Shown piece by piece: positions 49,662 through 58,757 of a stretch of DNA of 64,000 bases. Within the stretch, counting starts at the first letter, position 1; each line of letters begins with the position of its first letter. Both the position numbers and the translations under genes were made by a program. This DNA is from UBA5336 sp038526245 (lineage in GTDB: Bacteria > Pseudomonadota > Alphaproteobacteria > Caulobacterales > Hyphomonadaceae): positions 1 through 64,000 of the forward strand of contig JBCBGZ010000008.1 of assembly GCA_038526245.1 (NCBI GenBank), read 5' to 3'. The notes under the pieces are model-generated. The model saw only the letters and a program-made list of their open reading frames with translations, ran no database searches and was not told where the DNA came from.

Positions 49662-50594
49662 TTAAACGCCGACGATTTCACCTCGCACCGCTTCCGACTT
49701 TACCCAGGAGATAAAGGCGCGCACATCAGGCGACAGGTGGCGCCCTTTCGGCCAGACGACCCAGTAGGAAAAGTCGATCTCTGTGGAGCCATCGGCAAAG
49801 GGGGCAACAAGGCGGCCCGCGTCCAGTTCGGCCTGGGCGATCGCACGCTTGGCAAGCGCCACGCCCCGCCCATTCGTCGCCGCTTCAATGACCAGAACAG
49901 CCTGATTGAACCGGGGCCCACGAGTTGCGTCGACGCCCGTCACGCCTCGCGCGGCGAGCCAATTGGCCCAATCGGGACAGGATGGATCGTTTTCCGGGCT
50001 TTCATCGTGGATGAGTGTATGCGCCGCGAGATCCTGGGGTTTCCGGATCGCGTCCGCACCTTCCAGCAATTGGGGGGAACACACCGGCAGAACGCTCTCA
50101 TCGAGCAGTTTTTCTGATTTAAGCCCGTCATAATTGCCGGTGCCGTAACGGATAGCGATATCCGCGTCGGCCGTATTGAAGTCGGTGAGTTGCATGTCAG
50201 CCGACACCCAGGCCTCGATTCCGGGATGCGCCTGGTGAAATCGCTCCAGCTTCGGCGCCAGCCATTTGGCCGCAAAGGATGGAGCGCACGACACCATGAC
50301 GCGCCCGCGCCGGGCCGGGGCGCGCATGATCCGCCCAGCTTCACCAATCTGTTCAAAGGCTTCGGCCACAAGGGGCAAGCATGCCTGGGCGGCGTCGGTC
50401 AGAAGGACCGATCGACCGGTTCGCTTGAAAAGCGGCGTTCCAGCATAGTCTTCGAGTTGTCGGATCTGCTGGGATATTGCGCCGGGCGTCACGTTCAGTT
50501 CCTCGGCCGCTTTTGTGAAGGACAAACGCCTGGCAGCGACTTCAAAAGCACGCAAGGCGTTCAGGGGCGGAAAGCGATCGTTGGAGTCTGTCAT
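49662..50594 (-). CDS. LysR-family regulator (GcvA-like)
   Basis: DNA-binding regulator of 310 residues. Seen: FPPLNALRAFEVAARRLSFT with KAAEELNVTPGAISQQIRQLED as helix-turn-helix, the linker GTPLFKRTGRSVLLTDAAQA, and a periplasmic-binding-like effector domain (VMVSCAPSFAAKWLAPKL to the end). The start MTDSNDRFPPL at 50594 fits the family; the longer frame would run through the divergent cysG gene. It is divergent from cysG with about 100 bases between, so it may control the sulfur operon, although by motif it is nearer GcvA than CysB. Confidence 0.92.
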   Translation of the reverse strand: MTDSNDRFPPLNALRAFEVAARRLSFTKAAEELNVTPGAISQQIRQLEDYAGTPLFKRTGRSVLLTDAAQACLPLVAEAFEQIGEAGRIMRAPARRGRVMVSCAPSFAAKWLAPKLERFHQAHPGIEAWVSADMQLTDFNTADADIAIRYGTGNYDGLKSEKLLDESVLPVCSPQLLEGADAIRKPQDLAAHTLIHDESPENDPSCPDWANWLAARGVTGVDATRGPRFNQAVLVIEAATNGRGVALAKRAIAQAELDAGRLVAPFADGSTEIDFSYWVVWPKGRHLSPDVRAFISWVKSEAVRGEIVGV

Positions 50595-50696
50595 CTCGAA
50601 TAGTTTTTCTGATTCTTCGCTGTAGGGGTCGCCGGTTGCTGCGGCGCCGTCAAGCACCAAATAAGATCCCGGAACCAAACGCCGGAGTCCTCGCGA

Positions 50697-52088
50697 ATGA
50701 AAGTCTTCCCCGCCTTCTTCGGAATGGAGGCCGCCCATGTGGTGGTGTTTGGCAGTGGTGAAGAGGCCCTCCGGAAAGTCCGCCTTCTCGCGAAAACGCC
50801 AGCAGAGATCCGCGTTGTTGCCGAGGAAATCGGAGTTGAACTGACGCAAGAGTTTGGTGAACGCATCATCCAGATCGCGCCGATTTCGGCGCCGGCGGCC
50901 CTGAAAGGCGCAGCGTTCACCATTGTTGCTTTGGAAGATGATGCGGCTGCCCACGCGGCCATTTTCCTGGCAAAATCCATTGGCGTGCCAGTGAACGCCG
51001 TGGACAGACCGGAGCACTGCGACTTCACAGTGCCCTCCATTCTGGACCGCGGTGATATTGTTGCGGCGGTGGCGACGGGAGGAGCTGCGCCAGTGCTTGC
51101 CAAGTCCGTACGCACGCGCCTGGAAGCTCTGATGCCCCAGGGAATTGGAGATCTCGCAGCTCTGGCAAAACGTCTGCGCCCCGATGTTTCGGCGCACCTG
51201 CATGACGGCGCTGATCGTCGCAAATATTGGGAAACGGCACTGAACGGACTGGCTGCAGAGCGTGCCTTCGCCGGAGATATTGCCGGCGCCGAGGACGAGA
51301 TGCGGCGACTTTTAGAACAGTTTGGCCCAGCCGAAGGTGTGGTGCACATTGTGGGCGCAGGCCCCGGTGATCCGGAGCTCCTCACAATGAAGGCCTTCCG
51401 CCTGATTCAGCAGGCCGACATCGTATTTTACGACCGTCTTGTCAGCGGAGACATCATGGATCTGGTGCGTCGCGACGCAGATCGTGTGAGCGTCGGCAAG
51501 TCCAAAGGGGACCATTCGGTTCCCCAGGGCGAAATCCACGACTTGATGATTTCGGCAGCGCGCGAGGGGAAACGTGTTGTGCGCTTGAAAGGTGGCGATC
51601 CCTTCGTTTTCGGCCGGGGCGGAGAAGAGCTCGAAGCGCTCCAGGCGGCGGGCGTTGAGGCCCACGTGGTGCCAGGAATATCGTCAGCGCTTGGCTGTGC
51701 GGCGTCCATAGGTCTCCCCCTCACCCATCGGGACCACGCCCAAACACTAACCTTCGTCACGGGCCACGCCCAGACCGGCGGCGTGCCGGATCTGGACTGG
51801 GAGGCGCTTGCCCGTCCGGCCCAGACCGTTGTGGTGTTCATGGGCGTCGGTACGGCGCCAACGCTATCAGAAAAACTCATCCAAGCCGGGCGCGCGCCGA
51901 TGACGCCTGTGGCTGTGATCGAGAATGGCACCCGCCCAAACGAAATTCGCGTCTTCGGCACCCTGGCAGAGTTGCCGCAATTGATAACGGGGGCCGGAAT
52001 CAAAGGCCCAGCATTGCTTGTTATCGGAGAGGTTTCCGGCTTGCCGATCGAAGCGCGCTCCCAAGCCGCCCTGGAGGCCGTCGCATGA
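50697..52088 (+). CDS. cysG: siroheme synthase (multifunctional)
   Basis: Builds siroheme for sulfite reductase: the C-terminal part methylates uroporphyrinogen III, the N-terminal part oxidises and chelates iron. 463 residues. Seen: VVVFGSGEEALRKVRLL Rossmann motif and VNAVDRPEHCDFTVPSI in the N-terminal half, then VVHIVGAGPGDPELLTMKAF, FYDRLVSGDIMDLV, RLKGGDPFVFGRGGEE and VVPGISSALG in the methyltransferase half (from about 215). The usual GGG of the NAD site reads GSG. Stop overlaps the next start by four bases. Confidence 0.95.
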   Translation: MKVFPAFFGMEAAHVVVFGSGEEALRKVRLLAKTPAEIRVVAEEIGVELTQEFGERIIQIAPISAPAALKGAAFTIVALEDDAAAHAAIFLAKSIGVPVNAVDRPEHCDFTVPSILDRGDIVAAVATGGAAPVLAKSVRTRLEALMPQGIGDLAALAKRLRPDVSAHLHDGADRRKYWETALNGLAAERAFAGDIAGAEDEMRRLLEQFGPAEGVVHIVGAGPGDPELLTMKAFRLIQQADIVFYDRLVSGDIMDLVRRDADRVSVGKSKGDHSVPQGEIHDLMISAAREGKRVVRLKGGDPFVFGRGGEELEALQAAGVEAHVVPGISSALGCAASIGLPLTHRDHAQTLTFVTGHAQTGGVPDLDWEALARPAQTVVVFMGVGTAPTLSEKLIQAGRAPMTPVAVIENGTRPNEIRVFGTLAELPQLITGAGIKGPALLVIGEVSGLPIEARSQAALEAVA

Positions 52089-52402
52089 CATCGGTTCGCC
52101 CCAAACTGAAACCTGAGACCCCGAAGACTGTCACCGCCTGGGACACGGCGACCGGCGAGGTCATTTACATGACCGAAGCCGGCGATTGGTCACCTGATCC
52201 GAAAGCGATCGGCGTGTTCACGGATGACGCGGCCGAAGCCGCATTGTCAGCTGCAAAGGCGCAAGAGGGGCGCGTGACCGACCCATATTTCATGGAAGTC
52301 ACGGCTGAAGGCTCCATTGCAGGGCGCGAAACCCTGCGCGAACGCATTCGCGCCGAAGGGCCCACCGTTCATCCGCACTTTGCCAAATCAGGAGGCGCCT
52401 GA
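52085..52402 (+). CDS. DUF2849 protein
   Basis: 105-residue protein of the DUF2849 family, typically found between cysG and cysI in alphaproteobacteria (known). Seen: KTVTAWDTATGEVIYMTEAGDWS and DPYFMEVTAEG. No cofactor motif. Starts in a four-base overlap with cysG and its stop shares one base with the start of the GST gene, so it is tightly coupled. Role in sulfite reduction is presumed from position only. Confidence 0.88.
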   Translation: MTSVRPKLKPETPKTVTAWDTATGEVIYMTEAGDWSPDPKAIGVFTDDAAEAALSAAKAQEGRVTDPYFMEVTAEGSIAGRETLRERIRAEGPTVHPHFAKSGGA

Positions 52403-53025
52403 TGGCCGACCTGCCCACAAAACTCACCCTCTATGGCAATTCCCAGAGCGGCAACTGCATGAAGCCGCGCTGGACCGCCGATGCACTTGGTCTCGATTAC
52501 GACTGGGTTGAGGTCGATATCTTCAAGGGTGAAACCCAAACCGACGATTTTCTCGCCCTGAATCCGGTGGGCCTTGTCCCGCTCGCGGTGTGGCCCGATG
52601 GACGGCGCCTGCCGGAATCCAATGCGATTATGCTGTATCTTGCGGAACAGGCCGGAAGCGACCTGATCCCGACCGATGATTTCGAGCGCGCCCAAATGAC
52701 GAGCTGGCTCTTCTGGGAACAGTATTCCCATGAGCCCTACATCGCGGTGCGCATCTCCCGGCTGCATTATCGCGGCATTCCCGAAGATGAGTTGGACCCG
52801 GATCTGCTGGCCAAGGGCCGCCGCGCCCTCGGCGTCATGGAGATGCAGTTGACCTACACCGACTGGCTGGTGGGTGAGGCCATGACGCTCGCCGATGTGG
52901 CGCTGGTCGCCTATACCCGCCGTGCTCATCTTGGAGGTTTCGACCTCTCGGAGTTTCCCGCGGTGGGCCGATGGGTTCGCCGCACCGAAACCGCCCTCGG
53001 CCTCGACCATGCAGGGGATTGGTGA
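52402..53025 (+). CDS. glutathione S-transferase
   Basis: 207-residue two-domain GST. Seen: thioredoxin-like N-terminal half with LTLYGNSQSGNCMKPRWT, NPVGLVPLAVW and the glutathione-site ESNAIMLYLAEQAG, then the helical half with FWEQYSHEPYIAVRISRLHY and MTLADVALVAYTRRAHLGGF. It is transcribed within the sulfur-assimilation run, one base overlapping the DUF2849 gene, which is not part of the usual operon content. It may act on sulfite or thiol adducts, but that is only a guess. Confidence 0.9.
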   Translation: MADLPTKLTLYGNSQSGNCMKPRWTADALGLDYDWVEVDIFKGETQTDDFLALNPVGLVPLAVWPDGRRLPESNAIMLYLAEQAGSDLIPTDDFERAQMTSWLFWEQYSHEPYIAVRISRLHYRGIPEDELDPDLLAKGRRALGVMEMQLTYTDWLVGEAMTLADVALVAYTRRAHLGGFDLSEFPAVGRWVRRTETALGLDHAGDW

Positions 53026-53081
53026 TGAACAGCCCTGAGCGCGATCCATCGCGAGGCGAAGCGAAGCGGGGATCAGAATAA

Positions 53082-54740
53082 ATGTACAGATACGATGAAT
53101 TCGACGCTCAGATCGTGCGCGACCGGGTCAACCAGTTCCGCGGCCAGGTGGAGCGGCGCCTTTCCGGAGAACTGTTGGAAGACGAGTTCAAGCCCCTGCG
53201 CCTTCAGAACGGGGTCTACCTCCAGCTCCACGCCTACATGCTGCGTGTGGCGATACCCTATGGCCAGCTGAACCCGACCCAGCTGCGCAAACTCGCCCAC
53301 ATCGCGCGCACTTATGATCGCGGCTATGGCCACTGGACGACGCGCCAGAATATCCAGTTCAACTGGGTGGCCCTGAAAGACATTCCAGATGTGCTCGACG
53401 AACTGGCCGACGTGGAAATGCACGCCATCCAGACGTCCGGGAACTGCATTCGCAACGTGACGAGTGACCATTTCGCAGGCGCGGCTGCAGACGAAGTGAT
53501 GGATCCGCGCCCTTGGTGCGAGATCATACGCCAGTGGAGCACCTTCCACCCCGAATTCGCCTTCCTGCCGCGCAAATTCAAAATCGCTGTGACGGCGGCT
53601 GAACACGACCGGGCAGCCATTCGCGTCCACGATATCGGGCTGCATATGCGCGCGCGTGATGGTGTCGTTGGATTTGAAGTCCACGTGGGCGGCGGTCAGG
53701 GTCGCACGCCCCACATCGCGGCACTGGTGAATGAGTTCGTACCTGAGGCGGACCTGCTCGACTATCTCGAAGCGATCATGCGGGTCTACAACCGGTTTGG
53801 TCGCCGGGACAACAAGTACAAGGCGCGGATCAAGATCCTCGTCACCGAGACGGGCGAGGCAGAGTTCACACGCCTGGTGGAAGAAGAGTTCACCGCCCAG
53901 CGCGATGCGGAGAAGATTGAGCTTCCGCAGAGCGAGATCGATCGGATCCAAGCCTACTTCATGCCGCCTGAGCTCGCAGAGAAGCCTGCCAGTAGCGATG
54001 CGTTCGAACGCGCGAAAGCCGCCGACCCGGCCTTCTCCCTTTGGGCAGACGCCAATCTCCATCCCCACAAGGTCGCCGGATACACGTCTGTTACCGCCAG
54101 CCATAAACCTGTGGGCGGGATCGCGGGCGACGCAACCGATGTCCAAATGGAAGCGGTTGCGGACCTTGTCGAACAGTTCGGACAGTCCGACATCCGTGTC
54201 ACCCATGCCCAGAATGTTGTCCTGCCCCATGTGGCGTTGGACGATGTCTATGACGTCTACCGCGCCCTGGATGCGGCCGGTCTCGCAGCGCCAAATGAGA
54301 GCCTGATCAGCGATATGATCGTGTGCCCGGGCCTCGATTACTGCAACCTGGCCAATGCCCGTTCGATCCCCATCAGTCAGGAAATCGCCCGCGAATTCTC
54401 AAGCTATGAAGACCAGGCCGACATCGGCAAGCTGCACATCAACATTTCCGGATGTATCAATGCTTGCGGCCACCACCATGTCGGCCATATCGGCATTCTC
54501 GGCGTCGATAAGAAAGGTGAGGAATTCTACCAGATTACCTTTGGCGGACGTGCAGATGAGAAGGCGGCCATCGGCGAGATTGTGGGCCCGGGCCTGCGCG
54601 CTGAGGACGTCCCATCGGCGTTGAGGCGGGTGGTGGAGCGGTACAAAGATCTGAGATCGGGCCCGAATGAGCCTTTTATCGATGTTTTCGAACGTGTCGG
54701 CATGGATGCATTCAAGGAGGCCATTTATGCCGCTGATTAG
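53082..54740 (+). CDS. cysI: sulfite reductase, siroheme subunit (nitrite/sulfite reductase family)
   Basis: Siroheme/[4Fe-4S] enzyme reducing sulfite to sulfide. 552 residues. Seen: duplicated ferredoxin-like/NIR units with LRVAIPYGQLNPTQLRKLA and GHWTTRQNIQFNW, NCIRNVTSDHF, and the cluster ligands Cys415 and Cys421 (VCPGLDYCNLA) with Cys458 and Cys462 (ISGCINACGHHH). Closest by motif to the CysI type that takes electrons from ferredoxin, consistent with the absence of cysJ here. The next gene's start lies inside its 3' end. Confidence 0.93.
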   Translation: MYRYDEFDAQIVRDRVNQFRGQVERRLSGELLEDEFKPLRLQNGVYLQLHAYMLRVAIPYGQLNPTQLRKLAHIARTYDRGYGHWTTRQNIQFNWVALKDIPDVLDELADVEMHAIQTSGNCIRNVTSDHFAGAAADEVMDPRPWCEIIRQWSTFHPEFAFLPRKFKIAVTAAEHDRAAIRVHDIGLHMRARDGVVGFEVHVGGGQGRTPHIAALVNEFVPEADLLDYLEAIMRVYNRFGRRDNKYKARIKILVTETGEAEFTRLVEEEFTAQRDAEKIELPQSEIDRIQAYFMPPELAEKPASSDAFERAKAADPAFSLWADANLHPHKVAGYTSVTASHKPVGGIAGDATDVQMEAVADLVEQFGQSDIRVTHAQNVVLPHVALDDVYDVYRALDAAGLAAPNESLISDMIVCPGLDYCNLANARSIPISQEIAREFSSYEDQADIGKLHINISGCINACGHHHVGHIGILGVDKKGEEFYQITFGGRADEKAAIGEIVGPGLRAEDVPSALRRVVERYKDLRSGPNEPFIDVFERVGMDAFKEAIYAAD

Positions 54741-55173
54741 AGACGGCGTTGCTGCCGAGGATGATACACCCAGCTACACGCTGGCAGAGTTTCTCGAAGA
54801 TGCTGACGCTTTGATCGCGCAGAATTCCGCGTTCGGAGTGCGGCTTTCACCTGAAGACGATCCGGCGGTTTTGACGTCATACCTCGGTTCGCTGGTGCGT
54901 ATCGAAGTGGACTTCCCGAAATACACCGATGGACGCGGCTACTCCCAGGCGCAGCTCTTGCGGCGGCGTTTGGGGTTTACCGGCGAACTGCGCGCGGTGG
55001 GCCATGTGCTGAGGGATCAGCTTCTCTATATGCACCGTTCAGGGTTTGACGCTTACGAGACGACCCGTGCTGACCTACCTTCCTTCCTAGAAGCGATGGG
55101 GGAATTTTCCTCCTTCTACCAGCCTGCCGCCGACGGCGCGCAGAATGTTTTTGCCGCCAGACACAGGCGCTAA
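54727..55173 (+). CDS. DUF934 protein of sulfite reduction
   Basis: 148-residue protein of DUF934, often annotated as involved in sulfite reduction and lying after cysI (known). Seen: MPLIRDGVAAEDD and, in the core, VRIEVDFPKYTDGRGYSQAQLLRRRLGF with LRAVGHVLRDQLLYMHRSGFD. AAGGAGG lies seven bases before the ATG, inside the end of cysI, so the two overlap by 14 bases and are coupled. No cofactor motif. Confidence 0.92.
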   Translation: MPLIRDGVAAEDDTPSYTLAEFLEDADALIAQNSAFGVRLSPEDDPAVLTSYLGSLVRIEVDFPKYTDGRGYSQAQLLRRRLGFTGELRAVGHVLRDQLLYMHRSGFDAYETTRADLPSFLEAMGEFSSFYQPAADGAQNVFAARHRR

Positions 55174-55187
55174 GGAAGGTTTAGCCA

Positions 55188-55931
55188 GTGGCCTATGCCG
55201 ATGTGATCAGCCGCGCCGATGAGCCCGTGACCGATAAACTCGCGCGCCTGAACGGCGAGTTGCGGGAGGCGTCGGCCCAGACCATTTTGCGCGTTGCCAT
55301 GCTGCGCGAATGGCCAGACGAACTGACCTATGTCTCCAGTTTCGGTGCGGAAAGCGCCGTCATGCTGGCCTTGATCGCCGACGTAAAGCCTGACTTGCCG
55401 ATCATCTTCCTCGAAACAGGCATGCATTTTCCACAGACGCTGGATTACCGCGACCAGTTGATTGAAAGGCTGGGCCTAACCGGCGTGCGCAATATCACGC
55501 CGGATGAAGCGGAGCGGGTTGCTGAAGACGCCAAAGGTGGCCTGCATAAGTCCGATCCGGATGCGTGCTGTGCGCTGCGCAAGGTGCGTCCGCTGGAGCC
55601 GGCCCTTGAAGGGTTCAGTGCCTGGATCACGGGGCGCAAGCGCTTCCATGGGGGCGCCCGGCTCAGCTTGCCTGTTTTCGAACATGCAAGTGGCCGTTTC
55701 AAAGTGAACCCGCTTGCGAGTTGGACCCAGGGCGATGTCGACCTGTTCTTCCACCAGCGCGGCCTGCCAAAGCACCCGCTGGTCGCCCAGGGCTATCCAT
55801 CGATCGGATGCTGGCCATGCACGCGGCCTGCAGAAGACCCCGGCGATGTTCGGTCCGGCCGCTGGGCGGGGATGGAAAAGACCGAGTGCGGCCTGCACGT
55901 GGATAAGGAAGACCGTCCCCGGGTTTTCTGA
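55188..55931 (+). CDS. cysH: adenylyl-sulfate reductase, thioredoxin-dependent
   Basis: Reduces activated sulfate to sulfite. 247 residues with a GTG start behind AAGGAAGG. Seen: the loop SSFGAESAVMLALI, and a cysteine set Cys127-Cys128 (DACCALRKV) plus Cys208-x-x-Cys211 (GCWPCTRP) that marks the [4Fe-4S] APS-reducing branch, with the catalytic Cys234 in ECGLH near the end. So the substrate is probably APS rather than PAPS. Last gene of the sulfur run; sulfate activation genes cysDN are not in the window. Confidence 0.94.
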   Translation: MAYADVISRADEPVTDKLARLNGELREASAQTILRVAMLREWPDELTYVSSFGAESAVMLALIADVKPDLPIIFLETGMHFPQTLDYRDQLIERLGLTGVRNITPDEAERVAEDAKGGLHKSDPDACCALRKVRPLEPALEGFSAWITGRKRFHGGARLSLPVFEHASGRFKVNPLASWTQGDVDLFFHQRGLPKHPLVAQGYPSIGCWPCTRPAEDPGDVRSGRWAGMEKTECGLHVDKEDRPRVF

Positions 55932-55945
55932 TATCGCTCGCCGCG

Positions 55946-57010
55946 ATGTCGAATTCTCTGTCGAAACACGCCGCCCACTTTCACAAACAGGCCGAATGGT
56001 GCGAGCGGCTCGGCTCACCGTTCAATGCGGCTTTGCTGCGAGGCCTTGCGGCGCAACTTGGCGATGGTTCTGTTCTCGACAGTCTTCTAAGCGGTGACGC
56101 GCCGCTTGAGCCCAACGCGGCGGATGCGGGCCCGTTACGTGCCGCTGGTGCGCTCCACGCCCTGGTTCTGTCTGGGAAAGATGAGGCGCTTGCTCGGCAA
56201 TATCCGGCCCAGCGCCCCGATTGGGACATGATCGAAACACTCCCGGCTGTCTACGCGGCGTTGGAGAGCCACCGGGACTGGGTGGCGGCGTTCCTCAAAA
56301 ACACACCCCAGACCAACGAAACCCGCCGCTCAATCGCGCTCCTGCCGGGGTTTGCAGCATTGGAGGGATCGCTCCATCTGCTCGAAATCGGCGCCAGTGC
56401 GGGCCTGAACCAGCATTGGGACGCGTTCGGGTACCACGGAGGCCACTGGACGCGTGACGGTGCGCCCGGTGCCCCGGTCATCTCCAGCGCGTGGGAGGGT
56501 GCGGCCCCGGCTCTTCCCGCGATGTTCCAGATTGAAAGCCGGAAGGCCTGTGACCAGTCACCACTGGACATAGAAGACCCGGACGCGCGCCTTGCGCTTC
56601 AGGCGTATATCTGGCCCGACCAGACCGACAGGCTTGAGCGCGTTCGCGCCGCGATGGAATTGGCTCGGCGCCGCGGGGTCTCCGTGGACAAGGCTGATGC
56701 TGCCGACTGGTTGGAGACCCAGTTGGCAGGCCTGCTCCCCGTTGGCACCACGGTGATTTACCATTCCATTGCGTGGCAATACTTCGACCGGGAAACCCAT
56801 GAGCGGGCTTCCACCGCTATTGAGAGAGCCGGTGCGGGGGCCAATGAGACCCAGCGCCTTGCCTGGCTCCGATTCGAACCAGAGCGGGTTTTTGTCCCCG
56901 ACGGCAGTTCCAATGTCCATCCGGTTGACCTTGTCACCTGGCCGGGCGGGCACCGCCGCGTGATCGCCCATGCAGATCCCCACGGCCGCAAGATCACCAT
57001 TGCCTCTTGA
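55946..57010 (+). CDS. DUF2332 protein
   Basis: 354-residue soluble protein matching my memory of DUF2332. Seen: HAAHFHKQAEWCERLGSPFNAAL, LLPGFAALEGSLHLLEIGASAGLNQHWD, which reads like a SAM-binding E-I-G-A-S-A-G motif, and VIYHSIAWQYFDRETHERAS. A methyltransferase-like fold is therefore possible (inference). It begins 14 bases after cysH, so it may be read through from that operon. Confidence 0.75.
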   Translation: MSNSLSKHAAHFHKQAEWCERLGSPFNAALLRGLAAQLGDGSVLDSLLSGDAPLEPNAADAGPLRAAGALHALVLSGKDEALARQYPAQRPDWDMIETLPAVYAALESHRDWVAAFLKNTPQTNETRRSIALLPGFAALEGSLHLLEIGASAGLNQHWDAFGYHGGHWTRDGAPGAPVISSAWEGAAPALPAMFQIESRKACDQSPLDIEDPDARLALQAYIWPDQTDRLERVRAAMELARRRGVSVDKADAADWLETQLAGLLPVGTTVIYHSIAWQYFDRETHERASTAIERAGAGANETQRLAWLRFEPERVFVPDGSSNVHPVDLVTWPGGHRRVIAHADPHGRKITIAS

Positions 57011-57068
57011 TCGCGGCGTTGTGAGGTCCACCCTCTTGGGGCAGTGGAAAGCAAGCCGGAGCTAAACT

Positions 57069-57596
57069 ATGCAGCGCGCGCGGAAGATCGTCAAAATCCT
57101 GCACACGGTCGCTGCTGGCGGCCTGATCGGCGGACTCGCGGCCTATATGGTGCTTCTGGTGGTCGCCACGCCGACCGATGCTGCCGCCTATGCAGGCTTG
57201 CGAGCATCTCTTGAGATCGTCAGCGGATACATTCTGGTCCCGTCTCTCGCGATTGGTCTCTTGTCGGGACTTGTTTCGATGCTGGTTCACACGCCCTTTC
57301 TCGACAAAGGCTGGGTCTGGTTCAAGGCGCTACTGGGAATACTGATGTTCAAGGGTGTTCTGACCATCGACAGCGCCAAGGCAGACTATGCTGCTGACCT
57401 ATCCAGCCAGATTGCTGCGGGAACGGCGCCAGCTGACGCTCTGCAATCCCTGCTTGGCCTGGAGTGGTGGACCTGTGTTGGTGTTATGGTGGTCGCAATC
57501 GCCAATGTGGTTTTAGGCGTTTGGCGCCCAAACCGGTTCATGCCGCGCACAAAGCCAACGGAACCCGTTGGCCCCAGCGCGGCGCCGGCTGAGTAA
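57069..57596 (+). CDS. DUF2269-like integral membrane protein
   Basis: 175-residue membrane protein with four hydrophobic segments: KILHTVAAGGLIGGLAAYMV, the stretch around ILVPSLAIGLLSGLVSML, WFKALLGILMF, and WWTCVGVMVVAIANVVLGVW. The start KILHTVAAGGLIGG fits the DUF2269 pattern, a predicted four-helix membrane family. Pro/Ala-rich tail. Lies in a plus-strand run between the DUF2332 gene and queG. Confidence 0.65.
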   Translation: MQRARKIVKILHTVAAGGLIGGLAAYMVLLVVATPTDAAAYAGLRASLEIVSGYILVPSLAIGLLSGLVSMLVHTPFLDKGWVWFKALLGILMFKGVLTIDSAKADYAADLSSQIAAGTAPADALQSLLGLEWWTCVGVMVVAIANVVLGVWRPNRFMPRTKPTEPVGPSAAPAE

Positions 57597-57629
57597 CGCT
57601 TTTGACAAAATTCGTCTAAGCACAACGCC

Positions 57630-58757
57630 ATGACGCCCGAAGACCATCTGAAATCCCATGCAGGGGAGCTCGGCTTTAATGATTGCCGGATTGCCCGGGC
57701 GGATTTTCCCTGGGAGGCAGGCTCTCGGCTTTCAGCCTTTGTCGAAGCGGGTCGCCATGGCGATATGGTCTGGTTTGAAGATACGCTTGAACGGCGCCAG
57801 GCGCCGACAGCGATGTGGCCTGAGGTCAAGTCAGCCGTGATGGTCGCCATGACCTACGGGCCTGACCATGATCCCATGGACAATCTCGCCGCGCGCGACC
57901 GGGGCAATATCTCCGTTTATGCCCGGGGGGCCGATTACCATGACCTCCTCAAGAAGCGCTTGAAGCAGCTCGCACGTGGATTCGCCGAACGCACCGGCGA
58001 AGGCGTGAAAGTGTTCGTTGATACGGCGCCGCTCATGGAGAAGCCCCTGGCCGCCCGCGCCGGCCTTGGTTGGCAGGGCAAGCACACGAACCTCGTCTCG
58101 CGGTCGCTTGGCAACTGGACGTTTCTTGGCGCAATGCTGACCACGGCAGAGCTTACGCCCGACGCCGCCGAAATTGACCATTGTGGCTCGTGTCGTGCGT
58201 GTTTGGTTTCCTGTCCGACGGACGCTTTCCCTGCGCCATACCAACTCGATGCGAGGCGCTGCATCTCTTACCTTACCATTGAGCACAAAGGGCATGTTCC
58301 AAGGGAATTCCGCGCCGCCATGGGCAATCGCATCTATGGGTGTGATGATTGCCTTGCCGTCTGCCCCTGGAACAAGTTCGCCCAGCAGGCCCGCGAAGCC
58401 AGATTGAAGGCGCGGAGCGCTGCGACACTACCAGAGCTCACAAGTCTTTCCGCCTTGGACGACGAGACGTTCCGGGCCTATTTCAGCGGCTCCCCGATCA
58501 AGCGAACAGGCCGGGACCGGTTCATCCGCAACGTGGTGATCGCTATTGGAAACAGCGGCTCAGCGACCCTGGTGCAGGCCCTGCTGCCGCGCCTTTCTGA
58601 CGAGTCCGGCCTTGTGCGCGGGGCTGCAGTCTGGGCCTTGTCGCGCCTTGATGCTGACATGTTTCAGCGCGAGAGGGCCGCGCGCGAGCCTTTAGAGGAC
58701 GATCTGGATGTCAGAGCCGAATGGCAAGCCGCCGCCAGCGATCTGGACATGGTTTAG
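57630..58757 (+). CDS. queG: epoxyqueuosine reductase
   Basis: Cobalamin- and [4Fe-4S]-dependent last step of queuosine synthesis on tRNA. 375 residues. Seen: GNISVYARGADYHDLLKKRL, KVFVDTAPLMEKPLAARAGLGW, the cluster motifs CGSCRACLVSCPTDAF and YGCDDCLAVCPWNKFA, and a C-terminal HEAT-like repeat with LVRGAAVWALSRL. The cobalamin need is of interest because an ABC importer of the heme/B12 type lies 4 kb away. The next gene starts 50 bases before its stop. Confidence 0.96.
   Translation: MTPEDHLKSHAGELGFNDCRIARADFPWEAGSRLSAFVEAGRHGDMVWFEDTLERRQAPTAMWPEVKSAVMVAMTYGPDHDPMDNLAARDRGNISVYARGADYHDLLKKRLKQLARGFAERTGEGVKVFVDTAPLMEKPLAARAGLGWQGKHTNLVSRSLGNWTFLGAMLTTAELTPDAAEIDHCGSCRACLVSCPTDAFPAPYQLDARRCISYLTIEHKGHVPREFRAAMGNRIYGCDDCLAVCPWNKFAQQAREARLKARSAATLPELTSLSALDDETFRAYFSGSPIKRTGRDRFIRNVVIAIGNSGSATLVQALLPRLSDESGLVRGAAVWALSRLDADMFQRERAAREPLEDDLDVRAEWQAAASDLDMV

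Noticed and set aside
53036..53078. GATCC ... GGATC arms around a GCGAAGCGAAGC stretch before cysI as a mobile repeat
   Set aside because: Only one copy noticed in the window and the arms are five or six bases; no support for a repeat family.
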